This document shows, one piece after another, positions 34,816 to 42,913 of a DNA stretch of 64,000 bases (position 1 is its first letter; the number at the start of each line of letters is the position of its first letter). The stretch is from Rhodoblastus sp963710275. Lineage in GTDB: Bacteria > Pseudomonadota > Alphaproteobacteria > Rhizobiales > Beijerinckiaceae. The notes beneath the pieces are model-generated. The model was not told the DNA's origin, searched no databases, and worked only from the letters and a program-made list of their open reading frames with translations. Location: assembly GCA_963710275.1 (NCBI GenBank), contig CAVPZS010000002.1, positions 186,001 to 250,000 of the forward strand, written 5' to 3'. The translations under genes were made by a program, and so were the position numbers.

Positions 34816-36093
34816 ATGAATTCGTTCCCGATCTCGCCCGAGGCCCTGACCTGGGGCATCGCCGGGATCGCGACGGCCGGCGTCATCGGCCGGCCCTTCA
34901 ACTGGCCGGAGGCGATCTGGGCCGGGCTCGGCGCGGCCCTGCTGGTCGGCCTGGGACTGTTGCCGCCCGCCAGAGCCTGGGCTGGCGTCGTCAAGGGCGC
35001 CGACGTCTACATGTTCCTCGTCGGCATGATGCTGCTCTCGGAGATCGCGCGGCGCGAGGGACTTTTCGACTGGCTCGCGGCCCATGCGGTTCTGCGCGCC
35101 AGGCAATCGCCCACGCGGCTCTTCCTGCTGATCTATCTCGTCGGCGCCGGCGTCACCGTTTTCCTCTCCAATGACGCGACGGCGGTGGTGCTGACGCCCG
35201 CGGTCGCGGCCGCCACCCGGGCGGCCAAGGTCGAAAAGCCCCTGCCCTACCTGCTCATTTGCGCCTTCATCGCCAATGCCGCGAGTTTCGTCCTGCCCAT
35301 TTCCAATCCGGCCAATCTCGTCGTCTACGGCGGCGGATCCATGCCGCCGCTGCTGAGCTGGCTGGCGCGTTTCGGACCGCCCTCCGCCGTGTCCATTCTC
35401 CTCACTTACGCCGCCCTGCGGCTGTGCGTCGGCCGCGACCTGCGCGAGCTGACGCTGGCGTTGGCGAAGACCGCGCCCCCGCTCGCCCGCTGCGGCAAGG
35501 TCGCGGGCCTGGGCATCGGCGTCGCGGCGATCGGCCTCCTCGGCGCCTCGGCGCTGGGGCGCGACCTCGGCGCGCCGACGCTCGCCGCGGGCGTCCTGAC
35601 CGGCGCCCTCGTCCTGGCGATCAGGCGCGAGGGTCCCTCGCCGCTGCTGCGTGAAATCTCCTGGAGCGTGTTGCCGCTGGTCGCCGGCCTGTTCGTCTTC
35701 GTCGAGGCGCTTGACGACACCGGCGTCACCCCCATGATCGCCGACGCCCTACGCCGCGCCGCCGCGGCGCCAGGCGTCGGCGCCGCCTGCGCGGGCGGCG
35801 TCGTCGCGATCCTGTCGAACCTCGTCAACAATTTGCCGGCCGGGCTGGTCGCGGCCAGCGCGCTTCACCAAGCGACCGCGCCGCCGCTCATGACCGCCGC
35901 GGCGCTGATCGGCGTCGATCTCGGTCCCAATCTTTCGGTGACCGGTTCGCTGGCGACGATCCTCTGGCTCACGGCCCTGCGTCGCGAGGGCCTGCATATC
36001 GGCGCCCTGGCGTTCTTGCGGATCGGCGTCGCGGTCATGACGCCGGCCTTGATCCTGTCGCTGCTGGCGCTGATCGCGCTGGCGAAGGTTTAG
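34816..36093 (+). CDS. ArsB/NhaD-superfamily ion transporter
   Basis: 425 aa with about eleven membrane segments. Motifs of the ArsB/anion-sodium superfamily are visible: FLSNDATAVVLTPAV near 116-130, FVLPISNPANLVVYG near 155-170, and the second half repeat LSNLVNNLPAGLVAA followed by DLGPNLSVTGSLATILW. The NDATA and NNLPA re-entrant loops are typical. Substrate could be arsenite, or another anion; there is no arsR, arsC or arsA nearby. Same strand as the Tat-SDR and a DUF606 protein that starts 10 nt downstream. Confidence 0.82.
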   Translation: MNSFPISPEALTWGIAGIATAGVIGRPFNWPEAIWAGLGAALLVGLGLLPPARAWAGVVKGADVYMFLVGMMLLSEIARREGLFDWLAAHAVLRARQSPTRLFLLIYLVGAGVTVFLSNDATAVVLTPAVAAATRAAKVEKPLPYLLICAFIANAASFVLPISNPANLVVYGGGSMPPLLSWLARFGPPSAVSILLTYAALRLCVGRDLRELTLALAKTAPPLARCGKVAGLGIGVAAIGLLGASALGRDLGAPTLAAGVLTGALVLAIRREGPSPLLREISWSVLPLVAGLFVFVEALDDTGVTPMIADALRRAAAAPGVGAACAGGVVAILSNLVNNLPAGLVAASALHQATAPPLMTAAALIGVDLGPNLSVTGSLATILWLTALRREGLHIGALAFLRIGVAVMTPALILSLLALIALAKV

Positions 36094-36102
36094 GAGGAAG
36101 CG

Positions 36103-36558
36103 ATGCAGAACATGAGCGCGGCCTGGCTTTATCCCCTCATCATCGTCTCCGGGGCCTTGCAGGCCTGGGGGCCGCCGATGAACGGCGCCTTGCGCAATGC
36201 GCTCACCAATCCATGGCTCGCGAGCCTGGTGTCCTTCCTGCCCATCGTCGCGCTGCTCGCCTGCCTTGTGGTGTGCCTGCCCCGACCGACGCCGACCCTC
36301 GAGGGCATTGAAGCCATGCCGTGGTGGGCGCCGCTCGGCGGCCTCGCCGGCGCTTTCGCCGTCGTCGCGGGCCTTCTCTTCGTCAATCGGGTCGGCGCCG
36401 GGGCCTTCGCGGGTTTGCTGATCACCGCCAATTTCCTGATGTCGCTGGCGATCGACAGGTTCGGCTGGTTCGGCATGGAGGTCCATACGATCAACGCCGG
36501 ACGCCTGATCGGCGCCGGCCTGATGGTGGCGGGAATAGCCCTCATCAGCCGGTTCTGA
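36103..36558 (+). CDS. DUF606/YdcZ-type DMT-superfamily membrane protein
   Basis: 151 aa, five hydrophobic segments spanning most of its length. The layout (LQAWGPPMNGALRNAL, then PWWAPLGGLAGAFAVVAGLL and AGAFAGLLITANFLMSLAID) matches the short DMT/DUF606 family, believed to act as dimers in transport. AGGAGG lies just before its ATG, and it is 10 nt behind the ArsB-like gene, suggesting co-expression. Confidence 0.8.
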   Translation: MQNMSAAWLYPLIIVSGALQAWGPPMNGALRNALTNPWLASLVSFLPIVALLACLVVCLPRPTPTLEGIEAMPWWAPLGGLAGAFAVVAGLLFVNRVGAGAFAGLLITANFLMSLAIDRFGWFGMEVHTINAGRLIGAGLMVAGIALISRF

Positions 36559-36685
36559 GCGCCCGGGGACGGCGCGCCGCAGCTCCGGTTGCAGTCGCCG
36601 ATTGCCATGCATAAATTATCGCTGGATCAAATATTTAGGACACGCCTTCGCTTGCGCCGCACGCCCTCCAAGGACAAAGCGCCCG

Positions 36686-38698
36686 ATGCCTGAGCCCGAC
36701 TCTCCCGCAAGGCGGCAAATATCGGACGAAGAATTTCGCCTGCTGGCCGAAAACCAGCCCGCCCTGTGCTGGATCGCCGACGCCACCGGCCACATCCGTT
36801 GGTACAACCGCCGCTGGTATGACTATACCGGAACGTCGGCGGCGGAAATGGAAGGCTGGGGCTGGAAGTCCGTTCATGACCCGGACCTGGTCGAGACGGT
36901 GAGCGAGCGCTGGGCGGCGTCGCTGTCGACCGGCGAGCCCTTTGAGATGACCTTTCCGATCCGCAGCGCCACGGGCGAAATGCGCACTTTCCTGACCCGC
37001 GCCCAGCCCGTCAATGACGCGCAGGGCCGCATTTCCCACTGGTGCGGGAACAATATCGATATTTCGGCGCAACAGGCCGTCGAAACCGCCCTGGCGGATC
37101 GCGAATCCGAATTGAAGAATCTGCTGGCGATGCTCGATCTCAGCGCCGTCATCGTCCGCAAGATGGACGGCGTGATCCTGTTCTGGTCGGCCGGGTTCGA
37201 ACGCCTCTATGGCTGGAGCGCGGCGGAGGCGGTGGGACGGTCGTCGCATGAGCTGCTGCAGACGGTTTTTCCCATCCCGCTGCCGGACATCGAAGCCATC
37301 CTGCTTCGCGACGGCGAATGGTCGGGCGACCTGAGGCACAGGCGGCGGGACGGCGCCGAGATCGTCGTCGCCGCGCGCAAGGTGATGCAGCGCGACGCGG
37401 AGGGCAAGCCGCTGGCGATCATGGAAAGCGTCGCCGACGTGACCGCGCTGCGTCGCGCGGAGGGCGAGTTGCGCAGCCTCAACGCCGACCTCACCGCCCG
37501 CGTGCGCCAGGAGGTGCGGGAGCGCGAGCAGGCGCAGGCGCGGCTCGCCGAGGCTGAAAAGCTTGCCGCGCTCGGCCAGCTCGCGGGCGGCATCGCCCAT
37601 GACTTCAACAATATCATCCAGGCGGTGTCGGGAAGCGCGAGCCTCATCCTGCGCCATCCCGGCGATCCCGCGAAAGTGAACCGCTATGCGCGGCTGATGG
37701 AAACCGCCGCCGGTCGCGGCGCCTCCATCACCCGGCGGCTGCTGGCTTTCGCGCGGCGCGGCGACTTGCGCGCCGAGCCGACCGACGTCGGCGCCGTCGT
37801 CGAGGGCGTGCGCGAGGTGCTGAGCCATACGCTGGGAGCCGCCGTCACGGTGCGGATCGACGCGATGCGCGGGCTTCCGCTGGCGCTGGTCGACCGCAGC
37901 CAGCTGGAGACCACGCTGGTCAATCTCGCCACCAATGCGCGCGACGCCATGGCCGGCGACGGCGTCATCGCCATCACAGCGGATGTCGAAACCATCCCTG
38001 CCTATGACGAGCGGCTGGAGCTTGCGCCGGGGGACTACATCCGCATCGGCGTCGCGGACACGGGTGCGGGAATGGACGCGAAAACCCTGGCGCGCGCGCT
38101 GGAGCCATTTTTCACGACCAAGGAGAAAGGCAAGGGCACCGGGCTCGGCCTGTCGATGGCGCGCGGCTTCGCCGAGCAGTCGGGCGGCGCCCTGCGCGTC
38201 GAAAGCGCGCCGGGCGCCGGGACGAGAGTGACGCTGTGGCTCCCCGAATCGTCCTCGGCCGCACAGGTGAAGACGGCGCCTGAAGACTTGGCCATGCCCC
38301 GGTCCGGTTCGCGCCGTATCCTGCTGGTCGACGACGACGAATCCGTGCTGCAGGTGCTGGCGGCGGAACTCGAGGATCACGGCTTTGTCGTCGCGCCGGC
38401 AGCGAGCGCCGAGGCCGCGCTGGCCCTGCTCGACGCGGGCGAAAAACCCGATGTGATCGTTTCGGACTTTTCCATGCCCGGCATGGACGGTCTCAGCCTG
38501 ATCGGCGAAGCGCAACGGCGCCGGCCGGGGCTGCCCGCCATCCTGCTCACCGGCTATTCCGCCGAAGCCGAGTTGCTGTTCGGCGACACTGCGGGCGACG
38601 CGGCGTTCTCGCTGCTGCGCAAACCGGTCAGCGGAACGCTGCTCGCCGACAATATCGACATTCTCGTGGAAGGCGCGGATACGCCGCTGGGGCTTTGA
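36686..38698 (+). CDS. Soluble hybrid histidine kinase with two PAS domains
   Basis: 670 aa, no membrane segment. Two PAS domains (about 15-135 and 140-275; the first has WYNRRWYDYTG and a PAC-like end), a short coiled linker, HisKA with AALGQLAGGIAHDFNNII (His in AHDF), HATPase_c with LVNLATNARDAM and GKGTGLGLSMARGF, and a C-terminal receiver with phosphoacceptor in DVIVSDFSMPGMDG. The final residues of the receiver keep the switch lysine (LLRKPVS). No haem-binding FixL residue pattern could be confirmed. The ATG 36686 has AAGGA about 13 nt upstream. Sits alone; its output partner is not adjacent. Confidence 0.9.
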   Translation: MPEPDSPARRQISDEEFRLLAENQPALCWIADATGHIRWYNRRWYDYTGTSAAEMEGWGWKSVHDPDLVETVSERWAASLSTGEPFEMTFPIRSATGEMRTFLTRAQPVNDAQGRISHWCGNNIDISAQQAVETALADRESELKNLLAMLDLSAVIVRKMDGVILFWSAGFERLYGWSAAEAVGRSSHELLQTVFPIPLPDIEAILLRDGEWSGDLRHRRRDGAEIVVAARKVMQRDAEGKPLAIMESVADVTALRRAEGELRSLNADLTARVRQEVREREQAQARLAEAEKLAALGQLAGGIAHDFNNIIQAVSGSASLILRHPGDPAKVNRYARLMETAAGRGASITRRLLAFARRGDLRAEPTDVGAVVEGVREVLSHTLGAAVTVRIDAMRGLPLALVDRSQLETTLVNLATNARDAMAGDGVIAITADVETIPAYDERLELAPGDYIRIGVADTGAGMDAKTLARALEPFFTTKEKGKGTGLGLSMARGFAEQSGGALRVESAPGAGTRVTLWLPESSSAAQVKTAPEDLAMPRSGSRRILLVDDDESVLQVLAAELEDHGFVVAPAASAEAALALLDAGEKPDVIVSDFSMPGMDGLSLIGEAQRRRPGLPAILLTGYSAEAELLFGDTAGDAAFSLLRKPVSGTLLADNIDILVEGADTPLGL

Positions 38699-38702
38699 CG
38701 CC

Positions 38703-39269
38703 TCATTCCGCCGCGGTGCGATGGTGCAGCGCGTCTTCGAACAGTTCGACGAGTTTCGCATTGAATTGCGCGATATCGGCAGGCTTGCGCGAGGTCACCA
38801 GATTCTGGTCCACGACCACGGGCTCATCGACCCATTTGGCGCCGGCATTGCTGAGGTCCGTCTTCAGCGAAGGCCAGGACGTCACTTTCCTGCCTGACAC
38901 GCCCTGCGCGTCGATCAGCGTCCACGGCCCATGGCAGATGGCGCCGATCGGCAGGTTTTCCTCGACGAAATGGCGCACGAAGGCGATCGCCTGCGGCGCC
39001 AGCCGAAGCGCGTCGGGATTGATGACGCCGCCGGGCAGGACAAGGCCCTGGTATTGGTCGGCGTCGGCCTCGTCCAGGGGGACGTCGACCTTGATCGCGT
39101 CGGCCCGCTCGTGGTGGTTATAGCCCTGGATCTGCTCTTTCTTGTCCGAGATCACATGGACTTCCGCGCCTTCGGCGCGCAGGGCGGCGACCGGCTCGGT
39201 CAGCTCCACCTGCTCCACGCCGTCGGTCGCGAGCACCGCAATCATGCATCCATTCAACTTGTCGCCCAT
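38703..39269 (-). CDS. DJ-1/PfpI-family protein (type 1 glutamine amidotransferase-like)
   Basis: 188 aa. The nucleophile elbow is AICHGPWTL with Cys112 and His113, the usual PfpI arrangement; LVLPGG precedes it. Members act as general stress proteins, deglycases or chaperones. The C-terminal half keeps DEPVVVDQNLVTSRKP, typical of the family. Convergent with the hybrid kinase gene, 4 nt apart. ATG at 39269 with GGGAGC upstream. Confidence 0.88.
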   Translation of the reverse strand: MGDKLNGCMIAVLATDGVEQVELTEPVAALRAEGAEVHVISDKKEQIQGYNHHERADAIKVDVPLDEADADQYQGLVLPGGVINPDALRLAPQAIAFVRHFVEENLPIGAICHGPWTLIDAQGVSGRKVTSWPSLKTDLSNAGAKWVDEPVVVDQNLVTSRKPADIAQFNAKLVELFEDALHHRTAAE

Positions 39270-39407
39270 TGGCCGCTCCCTAGTTGGTTATGTCACCGAT
39301 CAATCCGTGGAACAGGGCGCGGTTCCCTCCCGCTTGCAATATCTCCAAAGCATAGATAGCGCTTAACGGCAGAATCAACATACTCAAACTGCGCGTTAAA
39401 GTTTGGT

Positions 39408-39432
39408 GGAACATTAGGAAAGCAAAAAGGTT
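39408..39432 (+). promoter_or_regulatory. Candidate EcfG-type promoter for the 78-aa secreted protein
   Basis: GGAAC at 39408-39412, 17 bases, then GTT at 39430-39432, about 36 nt before the ATG. This is the spacing of alphaproteobacterial EcfG (PhyR-controlled) general-stress promoters. The same motif and spacing precede the second small secreted protein at 42216, which strengthens both. Confidence 0.5.
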
Positions 39433-39467
39433 ATCGAATGTCACAATAATACTAAGAGGAAACAACC

Positions 39468-39704
39468 ATGACCTTGAAATTCGCGAAATTCGGAATGCTC
39501 GCGGCGCTGGCCTTCGCTTCGACCTCGGCTCTTGCCCAGCCCGGCTTCTCCGGCGACGCCAAGGGCGCAATCGTGACCGCGCAGAACAACGCCATGCCTT
39601 CGCGTGGAGAAAACATCAAGAAACAGACCAACCCGAAAAAGAACGGCACCAGCCAGAGCGAAAGCAAGGGCGGCGAAAACAAGAACGGAATGATGCAGAA
39701 ATAG
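39468..39704 (+). CDS. Small secreted protein, 78 aa
   Basis: Sec signal peptide MTLKFAKFGMLAALAFASTS-ALA with cleavage likely after ALA-QP. The mature part, about 55 residues, is lysine-, asparagine- and glycine-rich (NIKKQTNPKKNGTSQSES) with no cysteines, and looks disordered. AGAGGA RBS 8 nt before the ATG. A possible EcfG promoter lies upstream, suggesting stress expression. No family recognised. Confidence 0.72.
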   Translation: MTLKFAKFGMLAALAFASTSALAQPGFSGDAKGAIVTAQNNAMPSRGENIKKQTNPKKNGTSQSESKGGENKNGMMQK

Positions 39705-39720
39705 CAGCTCAAACGCCAGG

Positions 39721-39744
39721 CGGCTCCGCGATATCGCGGAGCCG
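39721..39744. terminator. 24-bp perfect palindrome between convergent genes
   Basis: CGGCTCCGCGAT followed at once by ATCGCGGAGCCG. It lies 16 bp after the secreted-protein stop and 27 bp before the egtD stop, the right place for a shared transcription end. No T-run on either strand, so it may block or protect 3' ends rather than act as a classical terminator. Confidence 0.5.
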
Positions 39745-39770
39745 CGGTCGCATTCGCTCCCCGCGATTGA

Positions 39771-40733
39771 TCAGGGCAGGGCTTCGAGGCCGAAAACCGC
39801 AAAGAGATTGTTGCGATCCTGCCAGACCTTGACCACCCTCCATCCGCTTTGCTCGGCCAGGTCCCTGAAAGTGGCCAGGTCATATTTCCGCGAGCTTTCG
39901 GTATGGATGCTTTCGCCGGCCCGGAACGGAAACGCATGGCCGGCGACCTCGAGCACGCGCGCGTCCAGGCTCACCAGATGCATCTCGATGGCGGAGTTCG
40001 CGGCGTTCCAGCGGGCTTCGTGGACGAAGCGATGCAGGGGGAAGGTTCCGTCGAGTTCGCGGTTGATGCGCGCGAGAAGGTTTTTGTTGAACGCCGCCGT
40101 GACGCCCTTGTGGTCGTCATAGGCGTTGAGCAGCGTTTCGATGGGCTTCTTCAGATCGACGCCGATGATCGCCCCGCCGCGTCCCTCCACATGGTCCCAG
40201 ACGCGGCGCAGAAAGGCCAGGGTTTCTTCACGGGAGAGGTTGCCAATGGTCGACCCCGGAAAGAAGCCCGTTCGCCGGCCTGCCGGCAGGCCCGGAGGGA
40301 GCTCGAAATCCCGGTTGAAATCGGCGACGACAGGAAAAACCTCCAGGTCCGGGAAACGGCGCCGGAAACGCCGCGCCGTGTCGGCGAGAACCTCGCCCGC
40401 GATGTCGATCGGGGCATAGAGACGCGGCCGCTCGAGGGCTGAGAGCAGGATTTCGGTCTTGACGCCATATCCGGCGCCATATTCGAGCACCACCGCGCCT
40501 TCGCCGCAGAAGCCGGCAAGATCGGCGGCGTCGCGCCGCAGGATCTCGGTCTCCGTGCGCGTGGGATAATATTCGTCGAGCCGCGTGATCTGGTCGAACA
40601 GCTCCGAGCCCACGTCGTCGTAAAGCCAGCAGCAGGGAATGGTTTTGCGCGGGCGCGACAGGCCGGCGACGACGGCGCGGCGAAACGCCTCGTCCCATCT
40701 GGCGCGCACAAGGTCGGGCTCCATCATCGCCAT
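39771..40733 (-). CDS. egtD: EgtD, L-histidine N-alpha-methyltransferase
   Basis: 320 aa, the normal length. Makes hercynine from histidine with three SAM molecules, the first step of ergothioneine synthesis. Motifs: YDDVGSELFDQITRLDEYYPTRTE written here in part as SELFDQITRLDEYYP, LEYGAGYGVKTEILL (SAM binding), PGSTIGNLSREE, GVDLKKP and the end HTESSRKYDLATF. The ATG lies one base after the egtB stop, so both are co-translated. Confidence 0.95.
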   Translation of the reverse strand: MAMMEPDLVRARWDEAFRRAVVAGLSRPRKTIPCCWLYDDVGSELFDQITRLDEYYPTRTETEILRRDAADLAGFCGEGAVVLEYGAGYGVKTEILLSALERPRLYAPIDIAGEVLADTARRFRRRFPDLEVFPVVADFNRDFELPPGLPAGRRTGFFPGSTIGNLSREETLAFLRRVWDHVEGRGGAIIGVDLKKPIETLLNAYDDHKGVTAAFNKNLLARINRELDGTFPLHRFVHEARWNAANSAIEMHLVSLDARVLEVAGHAFPFRAGESIHTESSRKYDLATFRDLAEQSGWRVVKVWQDRNNLFAVFGLEALP

Positions 40734-40734
40734 G

Positions 40735-42021
40735 TCAGGCCTCGCCGTCTCTTGCCAGCCGCAGGCCGGAAAACTGCCAGCGCGCGTCGGGGGGGAAGAA
40801 GTTGCGGGTGGTGGCGCGCATATGGCTCGCCGGCGTCGCGCAGGACCCTCCGCGCAACACAAATTGCCCGCACATGAACTTGCCGTTGTATTCGCCCATG
40901 GGGCCGTCGGGCGCGTGAAAATGCGGATAGGGGGAGAAGGAGCTCTGCGTCCATTCCCAGACGTCGCCGAACATCTGGCGCAAATCGCCGCCCTGCCCCG
41001 CCGCTGGCGCCGGACAGAGCCGGCCGGATTCGACGAAATTGCCGATCGCCGGCGATTTTTTCGCGGCGGCGTGCTCCCATTCGGCTTCGGTCGGCAGCCG
41101 CATCTTCGCCCAGCGCGCATAGGCGTCGGCCTCGAAATAGCTCAGATGGACGACCGGCGCGTTCAGGTCGACGCGGCGGCGCCCCGACAGGGTCATGGTC
41201 CAGTATTCGCCGTCGCGCTCCTCCCAATAGGCCGGCGCCGCCCAGTTTTCGGCGCAGCATCGGGCCCAGCCGTCCGACAGCCATAACAGAGGCGAGCGGT
41301 AGCCGCCGTCGGCGATGAACTCCATCCACTCGACATTGGTGACCAGACGATCGGCGATCGAAAACGGATTTAGGAACACACGATGCCGCGGGCGCTCGCA
41401 GTCGAAGGCGAAACCGCCGGGGCCAGCGCCGATTTCGATCACGCCGCCCTCGAAACGCCTGAAACCCGCGGGCGCCGACAAGGCGCCGACCGCAGGCGCG
41501 GCCTCGGCCGCCCGGTAGGCGGGACGCAGCGGATTTTGCGCGAAGAGATGCAGGATGTCGGTGAGCAGCAGCTCCTGATGCTGCTGTTCGTGATGGCAGC
41601 CCAGCTCCAGAACGGCCATTGCGCGCGGCGGGAGGTCTCCTTCGCAGGCGCGCTCGACCCCCGCATCGACATGGTCGCGATAGGCCAGGACCTCTTCGAG
41701 CGAAGGCCGCGTGAGCATGCCGCGCCGCGGCCTCGGCTGCCGCGCGCCCAGGGTCTCGTAATAGGAGTTGAACAGATAGGGGTAGTTTTCGTCGAAGAGA
41801 CGATATCCAGGCGCATCGCGCAACAGCATGGTCTCGAAGAACCAGCTCGTATGCGCGAGATGCCATTTCGCCGGGCTGGCGTCGGGCATGGACTGCACGG
41901 TCGCGTCGGCGTCCGAGAGCGGCTCGGCGAGCTCGCGCGTGGCATCGCGCACAGAGCGGTAAAAGGCCGGGAGCTCATGCGTAAACGCGCCGGGCGCCGG
42001 GAGTATGGAGGTATTCGACAC
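40735..42021 (-). CDS. egtB: EgtB, hercynine oxygenase (sulfoxide synthase)
   Basis: 428 aa. Iron enzyme that joins hercynine and a thiol (gamma-glutamylcysteine or cysteine) with O2. N-terminal DinB-like domain with iron ligands: His in KWHLAHTSWFF, and the HHEQQHQE pair (about residues 142-149). C-terminal FGE-sulfatase domain with VTNVEWMEF, RLPTEAEWEHAA, FGDVWEWTQSSF and FVLRGGSCATP. EgtA, EgtC and EgtE are not in the window, which suits EgtB types that use cysteine or recruit a distant lyase. First gene of the egtBD pair. Confidence 0.95.
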   Translation of the reverse strand: MSNTSILPAPGAFTHELPAFYRSVRDATRELAEPLSDADATVQSMPDASPAKWHLAHTSWFFETMLLRDAPGYRLFDENYPYLFNSYYETLGARQPRPRRGMLTRPSLEEVLAYRDHVDAGVERACEGDLPPRAMAVLELGCHHEQQHQELLLTDILHLFAQNPLRPAYRAAEAAPAVGALSAPAGFRRFEGGVIEIGAGPGGFAFDCERPRHRVFLNPFSIADRLVTNVEWMEFIADGGYRSPLLWLSDGWARCCAENWAAPAYWEERDGEYWTMTLSGRRRVDLNAPVVHLSYFEADAYARWAKMRLPTEAEWEHAAAKKSPAIGNFVESGRLCPAPAAGQGGDLRQMFGDVWEWTQSSFSPYPHFHAPDGPMGEYNGKFMCGQFVLRGGSCATPASHMRATTRNFFPPDARWQFSGLRLARDGEA

Positions 42022-42215
42022 GCGGCGCAGGCTCCCCGACCCGGAAACGCCTGTCCGTTGGGCGCCCCGTTGAAGGCGTATAACGCCTGGGCCGATGAAA
42101 ATGTTTCAGGCCAGACCCAGGCCGCCACGCCCTAGTTAAATGCGAACAAATCTAGGTTATTCCGAAGATATTGCAAAGACATGAAAAGCGTCATTTCGCC
42201 AGGGCGGTTTTCGTT

Positions 42216-42240
42216 GGAACAAAGCGCGCAAAAAAATGTT
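42216..42240 (+). promoter_or_regulatory. Candidate EcfG-type promoter for the 76-aa secreted protein
   Basis: GGAAC at 42216-42220, 17 bases, GTT at 42238-42240, about 31 nt before the ATG. Same motif and spacing as at 39408. Confidence 0.5.
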
Positions 42241-42270
42241 GCCCTGCTTTGCCAACAGGGAGACTAGACG

Positions 42271-42501
42271 ATGAAACGGATTGCTATGGCGGCGGCGGCC
42301 CTGCCCTTCACTTTGGTTGGCGCCTTCGCCCAGGGCATTTATGTGGGCCCGGGCGGTGTTGGCGTCGACACAGGTATGGGCGGCGGCGGCGACCGCGTCG
42401 TTCGGCAATATCAGGATGACGACGGCTGCATGGTGCGCGTCGTCCGCCACCGCAGCCCGGACGGCGATGTCAGGACCCGCCGGATCCGCAATTGCGAATA
42501 A
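42271..42501 (+). CDS. Small secreted glycine-rich protein, 76 aa
   Basis: Signal peptide MKRIAMAAAALPFTLVGAFA with cleavage near AFA-QG. The mature part has a glycine-rich front (GPGGVGVDTGMGGGGD) and a basic back with two cysteines (DDGCMVRVV and RIRNCE) that could form a disulfide. AGGGAGAC precedes the ATG. Similar small stress-induced exported proteins are common in Hyphomicrobiales, but I cannot name the family. Confidence 0.7.
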   Translation: MKRIAMAAAALPFTLVGAFAQGIYVGPGGVGVDTGMGGGGDRVVRQYQDDDGCMVRVVRHRSPDGDVRTRRIRNCE

Positions 42502-42540
42502 AGCCCGTGTCAAGACATCCGGCGGCGCCGCCGCCGGTCG

Positions 42541-42699
42541 TCACTCGCAGGGCGCGAGCGGAGGTTGTCCCGCCGCGTCCCAGAGGCGGCGAACGTCGAG
42601 AAGGCGCACGATGCCGGCGTCCAATGACGTGACATGCGCGACATAGAACAGGCCGCAAAGCAACAGCAAGACCAGCGCGGCCGCTGTCAGCCTGCGCAT
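42541..42699 (-). CDS. Possible small single-helix membrane protein, 52 aa
   Basis: From the ATG at 42699: MRRLTAAALVLLLLCGLFYV, then about 30 polar residues ending APCE. One clear membrane helix, short exterior tail. No good RBS; a GTG start 40 codons upstream is also open. Retained because the helix and basic N-terminus look real, but coding is unproven. Confidence 0.35.
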   Translation of the reverse strand: MRRLTAAALVLLLLCGLFYVAHVTSLDAGIVRLLDVRRLWDAAGQPPLAPCE

Positions 42700-42913
42700 C
42701 AAGCCAAGGTCCGGGCCGTCCTCCGTCGCGGTCGTTGTCGTCAGGGCGTGGAATTCGCCCGCAATCCGGACACGCCCCCGCCCTATCGCCAACCCTTGCG
42801 CCAACCCTCGAGATTTCACGTCGACGCCCCCGGCATGTCGTTACGGCAGCACTATCTCGGGCAATGGTTTATTCGCCCTTAAGAACCGTTGGCTTTCTCC
42901 CGCGCAACCCTCG

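Noticed and set aside
36128..36608. Minus-strand frames over the DUF606 gene
   Set aside because: The plus-strand frame has membrane helices, an RBS and operon spacing.
39468..39704. A heavy-metal or metallothionein-like role for the 78-aa secreted protein
   Set aside because: It has no cysteines and no His clusters.
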